NCBI RefSeq assembly: GCF_007859935.1
Contig: NZ_SJPO01000016.1
Coordinates: 1 to 64,000 of the forward strand
DNA: 64,000 nucleotides
Reading direction: 5' to 3'
DNA from: Posidoniimonas polymericola
Lineage (GTDB): Bacteria > Planctomycetota > Planctomycetia > Pirellulales > Lacipirellulaceae
A program made the translations under genes and the position numbers. Of this stretch, positions 36,280 to 45,640 are shown piece by piece. Numbering within the stretch: position 1 is the stretch's first letter; every line of letters begins with the position of its first letter. The notes beneath the pieces are model-generated. The model saw nothing but the letters and a program-made list of their open reading frames with translations, did not search any database and was not told where the DNA came from.

Positions 36280-37220
36280 TGCACACGGCCCTCGGTGACA
36301 TGGAGGAACAGGTCCTCGAGGGAGGTCTCCTGAGAGCGGAACTCCGCCACCCGCACGCCCTGGCCAATCAGGGACTCCAGCAGGTCGGCCCGCGCGACGT
36401 CGTCGCCGGCGTGACGCACCGTCAGCCGCTGTTCGACCCGTTCGACGCGCTCGACGTCGGCCCGGGCGGCGAGCCAGTCGTGCGCCGACGCCGGGTCGGT
36501 GAGCACCCTGATCGTGATCACCGAATGCGGCTGGGCCTGCCGGCTGATCTCGTCTACCGACCCGACCGCCAGCAGCTGCCCCTGCTCGAGGATGCCGACC
36601 TTGTGGCAGATCGCCGCCAGCTCGGTGAGGATGTGCGAGCTGATCAGCACCGCCTTGCCGAGGTCGGCCAGCTGCGAGATCATCTCGCGCAGCTCGATCC
36701 GCGCCCGCGGGTCGAGCCCGGCCGCCGGCTCGTCGAGCACCATCACCGCGGGGTCGTGGATCATGGTCCGCCCGAGCGCCAGCCGCTGTTTCATCCCCTT
36801 GGACAGGCCGTCCATCGGCTTGGTGGCGAGCTTGTCAAGACCCGTGAAGCCCATCGCGTGCGACAACGCGCGGCGGCGCTCGTCGCCCCGCAGGCCGTAG
36901 CTGCGGGCGAAGAAGTCAAGGTACTCACGCACGTTAACGTCGCGGTAGGCGCCGTAGTAGTCGGGCATGAAGCCGAGCCGCCGCCGGACGCGGTCCGGGT
37001 CCTCGGTGACCGACAGCCCGTCGACAAACGCGTCGCCGGCGGTTGGCTCGTCGAGGGTCGCCAGGATCCGCATGCTGGTGGTCTTGCCGGCCCCGTTCGG
37101 GCCGATGTACCCGAACACCTCGCCCGGCATCACCTGGAACGAGACCCCGCGCACCGCGTGCGTGTCGCCAAACACCCGGTGCAGGCCGCGGAGTTCGATC
37201 AGGGGGCGGTCGGACTTCAC
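36276..37220 (-). CDS. ABC transporter ATPase (ABC-2/NatA type)
   Basis: Walker A 'GYIGPNGAGKTTSMRILATL' (about residues 39-58), a signature read as GLSKGMKQRLALGRTMIHDP, Walker B 'AVMVLDEPAAGLDPRARIEL' and H-loop 'AVLISSHIL' are all intact; the signature has LSKG instead of LSGG, common in NatA-type ATPases. GTG 37220 overlaps the upstream stop (GTGA) with GGGAGG about 11 bases before it; a GTG at 37238 is also possible. It energises the permease encoded next. Confidence 0.93.
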   Translation of the reverse strand: MKSDRPLIELRGLHRVFGDTHAVRGVSFQVMPGEVFGYIGPNGAGKTTSMRILATLDEPTAGDAFVDGLSVTEDPDRVRRRLGFMPDYYGAYRDVNVREYLDFFARSYGLRGDERRRALSHAMGFTGLDKLATKPMDGLSKGMKQRLALGRTMIHDPAVMVLDEPAAGLDPRARIELREMISQLADLGKAVLISSHILTELAAICHKVGILEQGQLLAVGSVDEISRQAQPHSVITIRVLTDPASAHDWLAARADVERVERVEQRLTVRHAGDDVARADLLESLIGQGVRVAEFRSQETSLEDLFLHVTEGRVQ

Positions 37221-39535
37221 GGGCGGGTCGCCTCCCACACGCCGACAGTGACGTGGAAGCTGCCCAGCTCGCGGGCGTCGGCGTGGCCGATGGGCGCGCA
37301 GGTCGATTTGCTCGACAGCGCCAGGTAGCTACCGGGCTTGAGCGCCGCGGTGAGGCCGTCGTTGCGCCCCTCGATATCGCTGAGGAGCATGGCCAGCCTT
37401 CCTTCGAGGAAAGAGTCGGGAGTGGAGTTCGAACGCCGGTCGCGTGCCCGGACCGGGCCGAGCAGCGTGTTCTGACGGCCAGAGTCGTCGGCCCCGATGC
37501 CGACCGGGAAGCTGGGCGCGGTCTCGAAGAACGCGTTCCGCACCAGCTCGACCACGTCGCGGCGGGTGGTCGGTTCGAGCTCGACCTCGGCCCCAGAGTC
37601 CAAGCCGCTAGAGACCCACCAGCGGGCTTCACGGTCGAGCACCAGCAGCTGGTCGAGCTCGACCCCCAGGCGATTCACCGCCCGGACGCCGTCGCCGGTC
37701 GCGTCGACTTCGAGCCGAGCGGTGGCGGGCCCGCCGTCCAGGACAAGCAGCTGCGACGTGTCGCGGGAAGCGAGCCAGCCGCGGCTAAGCTGCTGCGTGT
37801 TGTCGCTGAGAAGCACCTCACGCATGTAGGGGTTCGACGGGTCGCGGCTGGCCATGTCCCAGGGGGGCAGCGTCGGGTAGACGGCCGCCGAGCGGGGGAA
37901 CGTCAGCCCCTCGGCCGGCGCCAGCCCGGCGTAGTAGCTCTGCCGCGACCAGCTGCACGCCTGTTGGCTGTGCTGGTCGATAAAGGTCAGGCTGCGCGAC
38001 CGCACACGGAGGCCGATCCCGTCCGAGAGGGTCGCGTAGGCGAACAGGCCGAGCGTGAACGCCGCGGCGGCCAGCGGCGCGGTCAGCGCCATCAACTGGG
38101 TGCGGTGGTACGCGCGGAGGAAGAAGAAGCTCGCCGGACCAACCAGCAGCACAAACAGCGTGATCATCCAGCGGAAGGCGTCGACCGGCGCGGCCCCCAC
38201 GCCCGGCACCAACCAGTTGGCGAACTCCGCCGCGCCGCGGTTCGGGACCATGCCGTGCCGCTCGCGCCAGTCCATCTGGGCGAGGCGCCGCGAGACCGAC
38301 CGCATCAGCCAACGCGGGCTGGCGGCGAGCGGGTCTCCCTGCCTGCCGGTGGTTGGCGACTGCTGCGGGAGGTCGTCGATCCGCCCCGGGAACGCGGTCG
38401 CGACGCCGAAGCCGATCGGGCACTCCAGGAACCAGGCGTCGGTCTCGACCCGACGGCGGCGCCCGCGGGGCTCGGACGGCGCCTCGGCTTCGGACGCTTC
38501 TTGGTCAACCGCGTTCACAGGCAGGAGGAGCCGGCCCCAGCGCCAAGCCGGGTGCTCTGAGAAAGGCGGCGGGGCTTCGTCGGCAAGTTCATCCTGCTCG
38601 TCCTGCCCGTCCGCCCCCGGCCGTGGTGCAATCTCTTCTTTCGTTGCTGTTTGGTCCCGCACTTCGTCTTGCTGCACCCGGGCGAGCTGCTTGTCGAACG
38701 GCTGCGCGGACTGGGCGAGCATCTGGTCGATCCGATCGAGGCGCTCGAAGTCATCGCCCGCGTCCTCCACCAGCAGGCGGCCGCCCAGGCAGAGCCAACG
38801 CTGCAGCGCCGCGAGTCCTGCGGGGTCCTGCTCGGCTGCGTCCGCCAGCTTCTCGGCCGAGACAACAACCGCGTGGTACGACTCGAGGAGCCGCCAGTCG
38901 CTCGGCAGCGGCTCGGAATCAAGGACCGCTACAAGCTCTGGGCCCAGGCCGCCGAAGTACGGTTCGGATCCGCGTTCGCGCGTGACACCGCGATAGAAAT
39001 TGATCGGCCGCTGGTCACGCAGCCCCTGGGGCGCAAAGAGCTCGATCCGTGGGCCGCCCCCCAGGTTGCTCTGCGGCCGAACCCCGGAGAGCGCGGGGTC
39101 CCTCACGCCGTCGACCCACAGCTCCCAGCGGATGATGCCCCAGTCGTGCAGCTTGGGAACGGTGAGCGCGAGCTCGACGCGTTTGGCGCCCGCCGGCAGT
39201 TCGGCGTCCTGCTCGACCGCGGTGTCGTAGCGATCGGAGTCCTGTCCCAGCACGCCACGGTCGCCGTAGAAGCGGACCGTGATCTGCCGGTCGGCGTTGG
39301 CCGGCTTCGCCGCCTCGACACGCAGGTTGAGCCGCTGGTAGCCGAACTGCTCTAACGGCTCGTAGGTAAGCGTCGCCCGCAGGCCGTTGATGCTGGTCAC
39401 GCCGGCGACCGGGGTTATGAACGTGACCTCCTGCGCCGCGGCGCCGCTGGCCGACAACGCCAGCACGGCCGCCGTCACTGCCGCGACCGAGAGGGTCGTG
39501 CGGCAGCGCGGCGTTGCTGGCAGGGGGTGGGGCAT
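37217..39535 (-). CDS. Large exported membrane-anchored protein of an ABC-linked operon (772 aa)
   Basis: A signal peptide ('TLSVAAVTAAVLALSASGAA', cleavage after AQ near residue 35) is followed by a beta-rich domain ('RVELALTVPKLHDWGIIRWE'), a glutamine-amidotransferase-like stretch ('YHAVVVSAEKLADAAEQDP', 'LCLGGRLLVEDAG') and two membrane segments near residues 455-500 ('MITLFVLLVGPASFFFLRAY'). A large extracytoplasmic C-terminal domain completes it. This plan recalls proteins found beside GldFG-like ABC genes. It overlaps the ATPase gene by four bases. No enzymatic motif is evident, so function is unknown. Confidence 0.85.
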   Translation of the reverse strand: MPHPLPATPRCRTTLSVAAVTAAVLALSASGAAAQEVTFITPVAGVTSINGLRATLTYEPLEQFGYQRLNLRVEAAKPANADRQITVRFYGDRGVLGQDSDRYDTAVEQDAELPAGAKRVELALTVPKLHDWGIIRWELWVDGVRDPALSGVRPQSNLGGGPRIELFAPQGLRDQRPINFYRGVTRERGSEPYFGGLGPELVAVLDSEPLPSDWRLLESYHAVVVSAEKLADAAEQDPAGLAALQRWLCLGGRLLVEDAGDDFERLDRIDQMLAQSAQPFDKQLARVQQDEVRDQTATKEEIAPRPGADGQDEQDELADEAPPPFSEHPAWRWGRLLLPVNAVDQEASEAEAPSEPRGRRRRVETDAWFLECPIGFGVATAFPGRIDDLPQQSPTTGRQGDPLAASPRWLMRSVSRRLAQMDWRERHGMVPNRGAAEFANWLVPGVGAAPVDAFRWMITLFVLLVGPASFFFLRAYHRTQLMALTAPLAAAAFTLGLFAYATLSDGIGLRVRSRSLTFIDQHSQQACSWSRQSYYAGLAPAEGLTFPRSAAVYPTLPPWDMASRDPSNPYMREVLLSDNTQQLSRGWLASRDTSQLLVLDGGPATARLEVDATGDGVRAVNRLGVELDQLLVLDREARWWVSSGLDSGAEVELEPTTRRDVVELVRNAFFETAPSFPVGIGADDSGRQNTLLGPVRARDRRSNSTPDSFLEGRLAMLLSDIEGRNDGLTAALKPGSYLALSSKSTCAPIGHADARELGSFHVTVGVWEATRP

Positions 39536-39567
39536 GGGCGAGGCTTCGTTGGTGGTTGGACGCGGGG

Positions 39568-39825
39568 CTAATCAGACGCGGGGTGGGGGGCGTCGGTCGG
39601 GTTTGTGCGTGGTTCGGTGGCTCGCGCTGCCAGCAGCGCCGACGTCCCCCTGATCACCAGCGTCCACGCCGCGCACGGCAGCAGCGCGGCCGGCAGGGCC
39701 ACGGCGCCGATTACCACGCCCAGGGCCCAGTCCTCGCCCCGGGCGGCCTGCGCCAGCACCAGCGAAAACCCGGCGCCCAGCGTCAGTCCGATCAATGCCG
39801 TGCGGATGGAAAAGCGGAAGTTCAT
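39568..39825 (-). CDS. Small hypothetical membrane protein (85 aa)
   Basis: Two hydrophobic segments ('TALIGLTLGAGFSLVLAQAA' and 'ALGVVIGAVALPAALLPCAA') follow MNFRFSIR, and the tail is polar. The N-terminus resembles that of other small planctomycete membrane proteins in this window. It lies 32 bases upstream of the 772-residue protein gene and probably opens that operon (39825 down to 34636). Family not recognised. Confidence 0.65.
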   Translation of the reverse strand: MNFRFSIRTALIGLTLGAGFSLVLAQAARGEDWALGVVIGAVALPAALLPCAAWTLVIRGTSALLAARATEPRTNPTDAPHPASD

Positions 39826-39881
39826 CGCATGATTCTCGCAAATGCTGTTGCGAGGGCAACCTTTGTCCGGCGAGAAAAGAG

Positions 39882-39920
39882 AAAGGCCGGCCGACGCTAG
39901 ATTCGCGTCGGCCGGCCTTT
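39882..39920. terminator. Bidirectional Rho-independent terminator
   Basis: AAAGGCCGGCCGACGC (39882-39897) and its exact reverse complement (39905-39920) form a perfect 16-bp stem with a seven-base loop. Pyrimidine-rich, T-containing sequence follows the stem on the minus strand, where it ends the DUF1598 transcript (39975-41318). On the plus strand the T-tract is short. Since the operon at 39825 starts just beyond on the same strand, it also insulates that operon. Confidence 0.88.
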
Positions 39921-39974
39921 GTTATTGACGTCAGACTTGCCCGCCGGCTGTCGATCAGCCGCGGGTGGCCTGGG

Positions 39975-41318
39975 TTACTGCCACCACCACGCGGCGCCCG
40001 CCTTGGCGATTGCCTGCTCGCGGGCCGGGGCCAGCTCGGTGGTTTCTTGGAGGTTCTCGGCCACGTGCCACGGGGTCAGCTGCACGCCGCCCGACGCGGT
40101 GACGATCCGTTTTCCACGCTTGTTGAGGAAGCTCGCCTGCGAGGCAACCTCGCGGGGTGCGGGGAATTCTTCTAGCTCGTAGCCGGTCATCATCTCCGGC
40201 AGCTCAAGGCCGACATGCTCGATCAGGCCTTCCTTGTGGAGCAGCGCCGCGACGACCGACAGGTCCATCACGTTGCGGAGCTGGCCGAAGGCAGAGTCCT
40301 CATTCGCCAGGTCCTCAAACCGCTCGGTCAGCAGGTCGGCCCACTTCTGGGCGTTGGGGCTCGCCTTGCCGCTGTGGGTGCGGCGGCCCTGGGCGTCGAC
40401 AAAGTCGGTTTCGGTCATGCACTTCACGCCCTGACCGCGGAGCTGCCACGCCAGGCCCTGCGGGTCCTGCAGCAGCGGCTCGTAGTTGGCGGCCAGCCAC
40501 CACCGCGGAAAGGCGTCGGTGTTCTTGCCGGCGAGGTGCAGGTAGCTCGGCATGCCGTCGATCGGCGCCGGCTCGAAGTTCATCGCCAGCCGCTTCATGC
40601 GGAAGTCGGCCGCCACAATCGCGCGGGCAAAATGGCTCGTGGCCGGCACGCCGGTGACCGTGATCACCTGCGGGCCGAGGGCTTCCTCCATCCGCCGGCC
40701 AGCGGCCGCGGACGTGGTTGCCGACGTGAAACGCGACGCGACCTGCTGGGCCCGACGCAGGCCTTCTTCGGTGGGGTCGATTGAGCAGCTGATCACCGGG
40801 CCGCCGCTCACCTTGTTGGACCGCAGCGCGACCATCAGGTCCTCGAGCATCAGCACCGGGCGGTTCGACGTGGCGCCGACCACATTGCCGAGCCGGTCGA
40901 CCTTCCAGCCCTCGGCCGGGCCCGCCAGGACGACGTCGCCCTGCTCGGGGTAAACAAACACGTACTCGACCCGCAGCAGGCCGGCCATGCAGGCGACCCC
41001 CTCGGGAAGCTGCTCGCCCGCGGCGCGGCTCTTAGCGACCTGCTCTTCGAGCCGCCGCAGCGACACGTATCGCATGTCGGTGTACTGCTGCAGATCGGCC
41101 GGCGCGGGCTTCAGGCCCTTCTGCCAGGCCTGCATCATCTGTTCGTTCTGGCCTACCTCGGGCGCGGTGAGCACGCCGTGGGCGTCAATGCTCACGCCAC
41201 CAACGGCGCCGCCCCGGAAGAACTGCGCCTGGCTGGGGTTGCAGCACAGGGCCATCACCGCGATTGCGGCGTAGGTCGAGACACTCTGGGCGTTTAGACA
41301 CCGACGCATCGGACGCAT
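39975..41318 (-). CDS. DUF1598-family protein (planctomycete exported protein)
   Basis: A signal peptide ('YAAIAVMALCCNPSQAQFFR') is followed by a domain typical of DUF1598: 'GVSIDAHGVLTAP', 'VEYVFVYPEQGDVVLAGPAE' and 'GPVISCSIDPTEEGLRRAQQ'. These proteins are conserved in Pirellulales, often in several copies, and their role is unknown. The last residues are 'KAGAAWWWQ'. The gene has a clear terminator downstream. A 396-base region separates it from the divergent regulator gene at 41715. Confidence 0.85.
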   Translation of the reverse strand: MRPMRRCLNAQSVSTYAAIAVMALCCNPSQAQFFRGGAVGGVSIDAHGVLTAPEVGQNEQMMQAWQKGLKPAPADLQQYTDMRYVSLRRLEEQVAKSRAAGEQLPEGVACMAGLLRVEYVFVYPEQGDVVLAGPAEGWKVDRLGNVVGATSNRPVLMLEDLMVALRSNKVSGGPVISCSIDPTEEGLRRAQQVASRFTSATTSAAAGRRMEEALGPQVITVTGVPATSHFARAIVAADFRMKRLAMNFEPAPIDGMPSYLHLAGKNTDAFPRWWLAANYEPLLQDPQGLAWQLRGQGVKCMTETDFVDAQGRRTHSGKASPNAQKWADLLTERFEDLANEDSAFGQLRNVMDLSVVAALLHKEGLIEHVGLELPEMMTGYELEEFPAPREVASQASFLNKRGKRIVTASGGVQLTPWHVAENLQETTELAPAREQAIAKAGAAWWWQ

Positions 41319-41714
41319 CCTCCGAATAAAATAGAGACCCCGCCAGAGCAGCCTCTTCGCATTGTGGCGGGCGATTTGTTCCGCAAGACTCCAGAATAGT
41401 TGCTAAGTCTAGAGCTATCAAACGCTTTCGTTTAGAAGACCGCAATTAAGTCGGCCTCCTTGCCGGTTGAATCCGGGCGCCCCAAGCCGTTTCCGGGAAT
41501 AACGGCTCTCGCCTGCTGGGACCGCGGGTTGCCGATCAGACTCGACGCTCCGTAAGTCTCTGGCAATTCACTATTTCCGACCGATCTCGCTTGAATTTCC
41601 AAGGGGCTGACCGTACCTTGAGAGAGTGCGAAGTGTTGCGTTTTGCTACACAAGGCCTCCTTTGCTGGCCGGGCCACTGGGTCCACCCGACGGGGCGGGC
41701 CTGCTCACCTCAGA
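41319..41714. other. Divergent intergenic region (396 bases), no gene seen
   Basis: This AT-richer gap between the DUF1598 gene and the sigma54 activator should contain both promoters. A small palindrome, AAACG-CTTT-CGTTT, lies at 41420-41433. I find no -24/-12 sigma54 promoter and no clear -35/-10 pair. Frames running through it lack a plausible start and ribosome-binding site. Confidence 0.5.
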
Positions 41715-43769
41715 ATGTCCATGAGCCTGACGGCGTACCTCGTAATCCGCGAAGGGTCCAAGTGGACCGACGTCTTCCGCCTGGTAGAGGGCGAGAGCGT
41801 TACGGTTGGTCGTGCCCCAACCAACGTCATCTGCATCAAGGACGAGCGTTGCAGCCGCGTGCACAGCGAGGTCTTCCTCTCGCAGGGCAATTGGACACTC
41901 CGCGACCTCGACAGCCGCAACGGCACCTTTGTCAACGGCGACCGGGTCAGCGAGGACCGCGTGCTCACGCCGGGCGACATCGTGCGGATCGGCAGCTCGC
42001 ACCTGGCGTTCGTCGACAACTTGTCGCAGGCGTTCCCCGATTCGGGCAGCGTGCTGCGGACCGCCCGCTCGGTCGAGAACGACTCGCCGCAGCACACGCT
42101 CGAGTACGACGACGACGAGAGCGTGCTGCTGGACAGCGTCGAACCGACGCAGATCACCCACCGCCGCGAGCAGAGCCGGTACCTCGAGCCCTCGGTCAGC
42201 GACGCCGACGCGCCGATCCCGAAGGTGGGCCGCGCGGCGGCCTCGCTCTGCCGCATCGCGTTCACGCTCGCCAAGGCGACCGACGTCGCCTCGCTAGCCA
42301 ACACCGCGCTGGACGGCCTGTTCGATAGCGTTGGCGTTGACGCCGGGGCCGTGCTGCTCCGCGGCGGGGCCGCCTCCGGGACCGAGATGAACGACAAGCT
42401 GGAGGTCGTCGCCTCGCGCACCGAGACCAGCCACCGCTACCAGCGGGTCTCGTCGTTCTTGAGCGGCACCGTGCTCCGCGAGGGGCAGGGGGTGCTGGCC
42501 CGCAACGTGATGGACGACAGCCAGCTCGGCGCCCGCGACTCCAGCGGCGACATCCTCGCCACCGGCGTGCTGTGCGCGCCAATCCGCTGGCAGGGCGAGG
42601 TGCTGGGGCTCGTCCACCTGTACACAACCGACTCCGCGAAGCCGATCGACCCGGACGACCTCGAGTTCTCGCTCGCGGTCGCGGACACCATCGCGGTGGC
42701 GCTGCAGAACCTCAATCAGCGGGCGGCCCTGACTCAGGACCTCAGCCAGGTCAAGGACGAGAACGTCCAGCTCCGCGAGCAGCTCGGCGTGCAGAGCGAG
42801 ATCATCGGCTCTAGCGAGGCGATCCAGAAGGTCAACCAGGAGGTCGCCCGTGCGGCGCCCAGCCGCGCCACGGTGCTGATCCGCGGCGAGTCGGGCGTCG
42901 GCAAGGAACTGGTGGCGCGGGCGGTGCACTTCTCCAGCCCCCGCCGCAAGGGCCCGTTCGTCTGCCTGAACTGCGCCGCCCTCTCCGAGACGCTGCTCGA
43001 GAGCGAGCTGTTCGGCCACGAGAAGGGCGCGTTCACCGGCGCCACCGACAGGAAGAAGGGCAAGTTCGAGGCCGCCCACACCGGCACGCTGATACTCGAC
43101 GAGATCGGCGAGATGAGCCCCACCATCCAGGCCAAGTTCCTCCGCGTGCTGGAGGGCCACCCGTTCGAGCGCGTCGGCGGCAGCGAGGCCATCAAGGTCG
43201 ACGTCCGCGTGATCGCGGCCACCAACCGCGACCTAGAGCGGGAGGTCGCCGAGGGCAACTTCCGCCGCGACCTCTACTTCCGGCTGCACGTGCTGGAGAT
43301 CATCGTGCCCGGCCTCCGCAAGCGGCCCGAGGACATCCCGCTCCTGGCCGAGCACTTCCTCCGCTGGTTCAACACCGACACCGGGCGGCGGATCCAGGGC
43401 TTCACGCCCAAGGCGATGGAGGAGATGCTCCGCTACCGCTGGCCCGGCAACGTGCGGGAGATGAAGAACGTCATCGAGCGGGCGGTGGTGCTGACTCGCG
43501 GCGAGTTTATCGACGCCTCGGACCTGGTCCTGTCGACCCTCAAAACGGCCGGCGACACGGAGGTCGGCGCCTCGTCGAACGACGGCCGACGCGGCTTCGA
43601 GCCCACCTCGCTGGCCGACATGGAGAAGGACCACATCCTCGCGACCCTGATCGCCACCGGCTGGAACAAGAGCAAGACCGCCGGCATCCTCGGCATCGAA
43701 CGCTCGACCCTCGACCGCAAGATCAAGCGGTACGGGTTGGCCACCAACCGCGTCGCCGCCGAGTCGTAG
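41715..43769 (+). CDS. Sigma54-dependent activator with FHA and GAF input domains
   Basis: Residues of about 1-100 form an FHA domain ('SVTVGRAPTNVICIKDERCS', 'SRVHSEVFL', 'DLDSRNGTFVNG'), which binds phospho-threonine. A GAF domain lies at about 185-340, and an AAA+ core follows with Walker A 'GESGVGKE', the sigma54-contact loop 'GAFTGATD', Walker B 'GTLILDEIGEM' and arginine-finger region 'FRRDLYFRLHVLEI'. A Fis-type HTH ends the protein ('KTAGILGIERSTLDRKIKRY'). The 684-residue activator therefore takes Ser/Thr-kinase signals, likely coupled to the many planctomycete kinases. ATG 41715 is chosen because the FHA domain follows at once. Confidence 0.93.
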   Translation: MSMSLTAYLVIREGSKWTDVFRLVEGESVTVGRAPTNVICIKDERCSRVHSEVFLSQGNWTLRDLDSRNGTFVNGDRVSEDRVLTPGDIVRIGSSHLAFVDNLSQAFPDSGSVLRTARSVENDSPQHTLEYDDDESVLLDSVEPTQITHRREQSRYLEPSVSDADAPIPKVGRAAASLCRIAFTLAKATDVASLANTALDGLFDSVGVDAGAVLLRGGAASGTEMNDKLEVVASRTETSHRYQRVSSFLSGTVLREGQGVLARNVMDDSQLGARDSSGDILATGVLCAPIRWQGEVLGLVHLYTTDSAKPIDPDDLEFSLAVADTIAVALQNLNQRAALTQDLSQVKDENVQLREQLGVQSEIIGSSEAIQKVNQEVARAAPSRATVLIRGESGVGKELVARAVHFSSPRRKGPFVCLNCAALSETLLESELFGHEKGAFTGATDRKKGKFEAAHTGTLILDEIGEMSPTIQAKFLRVLEGHPFERVGGSEAIKVDVRVIAATNRDLEREVAEGNFRRDLYFRLHVLEIIVPGLRKRPEDIPLLAEHFLRWFNTDTGRRIQGFTPKAMEEMLRYRWPGNVREMKNVIERAVVLTRGEFIDASDLVLSTLKTAGDTEVGASSNDGRRGFEPTSLADMEKDHILATLIATGWNKSKTAGILGIERSTLDRKIKRYGLATNRVAAES

Positions 43770-43937
43770 TCCGGTTGTGACGGTTGCAACGCCAGGGCAG
43801 GAAGTCGGGCAGACGGCCGCGGCAGACTGGTGCAAATCTCGGCGTAGGCGAGGTTGTTGTCTGCTTTGCGACCCATACTTTCGCGTGCCGGTCGCCGCTA
43901 GTGACGACCGGGGTACGCCCCTGGATGGAACTCACGC

Positions 43938-44474
43938 ATGTCTGCCGCTGTCGCCGAAAACGCTTCGCCCGCCACCTGTCACGTGGGCGCCAACACCGAC
44001 CTGCTCGACTCCGTTGTCGGGGCCGTCACCAAGGGCCTGCAGATGTGCGGCGTCACCGCCCGCTGCGTGGGCGTGTCGTCGGTGCCGGCGCGAGAAACCG
44101 GCAACATCACCGGCATGATCGGCGTGCACGGGGCCGTGTCGGGCTTCGTGACCGTCAACCTGGCCGAGCGTTTCGCCATCAAGGCGGTTGAGGGCCTGCT
44201 CGGCGACACCTACACCGAACTCACCTCGCAGGTTGTCGACGGCGCCGGTGAGATCACCAACATTATCGTCGGCGGCGTCAAGTCGTCGCTCGCCCGCACC
44301 GACTGGGCGTTCAACCAGATCACGGTCCCGTCGGTGATCGTTGGCCAGGGCTACTCGATCGCGTATGCCCGGGGCCTCGAATTCTTAAACGTCACCTTCG
44401 AGCACGACGACCCCGAGGCCGTGCTGCTCGGCGACCGGTTGATGCAGGTGAGCGTCTCGCTGCTGCGTCAGTAA
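43938..44474 (+). CDS. CheX/CheC-like chemotaxis phosphatase-family protein
   Basis: The 178-residue protein has the CheX-type motif E-I-T-N-I-I-V-G-G (about residues 100-108), where Glu and Asn contact the phosphorylated receiver in CheX phosphatases, and the preceding 'LTSQVVDGAG' helix. It begins 'MSAAVAENASPATCHVGANT'. No CheY or chemotaxis operon is nearby; the gene follows the sigma54 activator by 168 bases. In planctomycetes, orphan CheX-like proteins may act on other receivers or be purely structural. A hairpin terminator follows. Confidence 0.85.
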   Translation: MSAAVAENASPATCHVGANTDLLDSVVGAVTKGLQMCGVTARCVGVSSVPARETGNITGMIGVHGAVSGFVTVNLAERFAIKAVEGLLGDTYTELTSQVVDGAGEITNIIVGGVKSSLARTDWAFNQITVPSVIVGQGYSIAYARGLEFLNVTFEHDDPEAVLLGDRLMQVSVSLLRQ

Positions 44475-44501
44475 GACCGCCACCGACTCCGCAAACAGCA
44501 C

Positions 44502-44527
44502 GAGGGCCGTCTTGCGACGGCCCTCGG
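44502..44527 (+). terminator. Probable Rho-independent terminator after the CheX-like gene
   Basis: CGAGGGCCGTC (44502-44512), a TTGC loop and GACGGCCCTCG (44517-44527) form a perfect 11-bp stem, followed by GCGTTTATT. It lies 28 bases after the stop codon and 37 bases before the convergent ndk stop, so it may serve both genes. Confidence 0.72.
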
Positions 44528-44563
44528 CGTTTATTCGTCTTGTAGTCCGCGGAGCCTAGCAGA

Positions 44564-45022
44564 CTACTCGTCGCCGGCCCGCAGCCACGGCGTGAGGTGC
44601 AGGTCGCCCTCGACGATCTCCTCCGGCTTGAAATAGAGCTTGATCTCACGGTCCGCGGCGTCCGGGCCGTCGGAGCCGTGCACCAGGTTCATCTGGCGGC
44701 TCGAGCTGAAGTCGCCACGGATCGTGCCGGGCGCCGCCTTCAGTCCGCTGGTCGCGCCCAGCATGTCGCGCACCACCTGAATTGCCTCGAGGCCCTCGAG
44801 CACCGCGGCCACGACCGGGCCGCCGGTGATGAAGTTCTCCAGGGTCGGGTACCACCCCTTCTCGACATGCTCGGCGTAGTGCTGCTTGGCCAGCTCGGGC
44901 GTGATCTTCAGCAGCTTCATCGCAACGAAGTTGAGGCCCTTCTCCTCGAAGCGAGAGATCAGCGTGCCCATCAGACGGCGTTGGACGGCGTCGGGCTTGA
45001 GAAGAATCAGCGTGCGTTCCAT
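44564..45022 (-). CDS. ndk: Nucleoside diphosphate kinase
   Basis: The protein starts 'MERTLILLKPDAVQRRLMGT' and carries the active-site signature NLVHGSDGPD with the phosphorylated His115. The 152-residue length is normal. It transfers the gamma phosphate of NTPs to NDPs through a phosphohistidine. The acidic tail 'PEEIVEGDLHLTPWLRAGDE' is slightly longer than usual. It stands alone on the minus strand between the CheX-like gene and a small membrane protein. Confidence 0.97.
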   Translation of the reverse strand: MERTLILLKPDAVQRRLMGTLISRFEEKGLNFVAMKLLKITPELAKQHYAEHVEKGWYPTLENFITGGPVVAAVLEGLEAIQVVRDMLGATSGLKAAPGTIRGDFSSSRQMNLVHGSDGPDAADREIKLYFKPEEIVEGDLHLTPWLRAGDE

Positions 45023-45150
45023 GGAAGTCGTCGGGGGGAGTGGGTTGGGGTGGGGGGATGGATTGCCTGTCGAAAAGGCAGATTCTAGGCCAAGGCCCCC
45101 AAGTCCTCAATCCGGCCCCGTCGCGTCTTCGAGGCTGCAGCACTCCGCCC

Positions 45151-45540
45151 TCAGGCTTCGCTCCGCCGCAGCAGCCACCAGACGCCGAGCGAGAGCAGGA
45201 AGATCACCCACTCGCCGATCGCCAGCCGGGTCGTGAACGGCGAGATATCTCGGTAGAACGCCACGCTCACCGCCCGGAACGCCACCAGCGAGCCGTGCAC
45301 CGCGATGCACGCGAACAACGCGTAGCCGGTGGTCGCGGGCCGCACCACCGGCGCCAGCAGCAGCAACGCGAGGCCAAACTCGAGCCCGCCGTAGACCGTT
45401 AGGAACTCCGACTTCCCGGAGTCTCCCAGCCGCTCAAAGCCGACTTTCTGGGCGGCCTCGCCCGGCTTGAGCGAACAGTAGAACGCCAGAGCGGCGTACA
45501 GCACGCCAACCAGGGCGAGATAGATACGGGCGATAAGCAT
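45151..45540 (-). CDS. Small four-helix membrane protein (DoxX/DUF4345-like)
   Basis: Four membrane segments ('IYLALVGVLYAALAFYCSL', 'GGLEFGLALLLLAPVV', 'YALFACIAVHGSLVAFRAVS' and 'AIGEWVIFLLSLGVWWLLR') span 129 residues. The plan with 'FLTVYGGLEFGLALLLL' in the second helix resembles DoxX/DUF4345 proteins. No catalytic residues stand out. Function unknown; monocistronic, 128 bases beyond ndk in the same direction. Confidence 0.72.
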   Translation of the reverse strand: MLIARIYLALVGVLYAALAFYCSLKPGEAAQKVGFERLGDSGKSEFLTVYGGLEFGLALLLLAPVVRPATTGYALFACIAVHGSLVAFRAVSVAFYRDISPFTTRLAIGEWVIFLLSLGVWWLLRRSEA

Positions 45541-45640
45541 CGGGCGTGGGCTCCAAAGGTTGAGCGGGACGTGCGGATGATTCTAGCGACGCCAGCCCAA
45601 ATGCCCAGAGAGCCCGAATGCCCACAGAGAATGGGCCCGC

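Noticed and set aside
34750..36333. 527-codon plus-strand open frame
   Set aside because: Antisense to the ABC-2 permease; the product is a Gln/Arg/His-rich mixture typical of a shadow frame.
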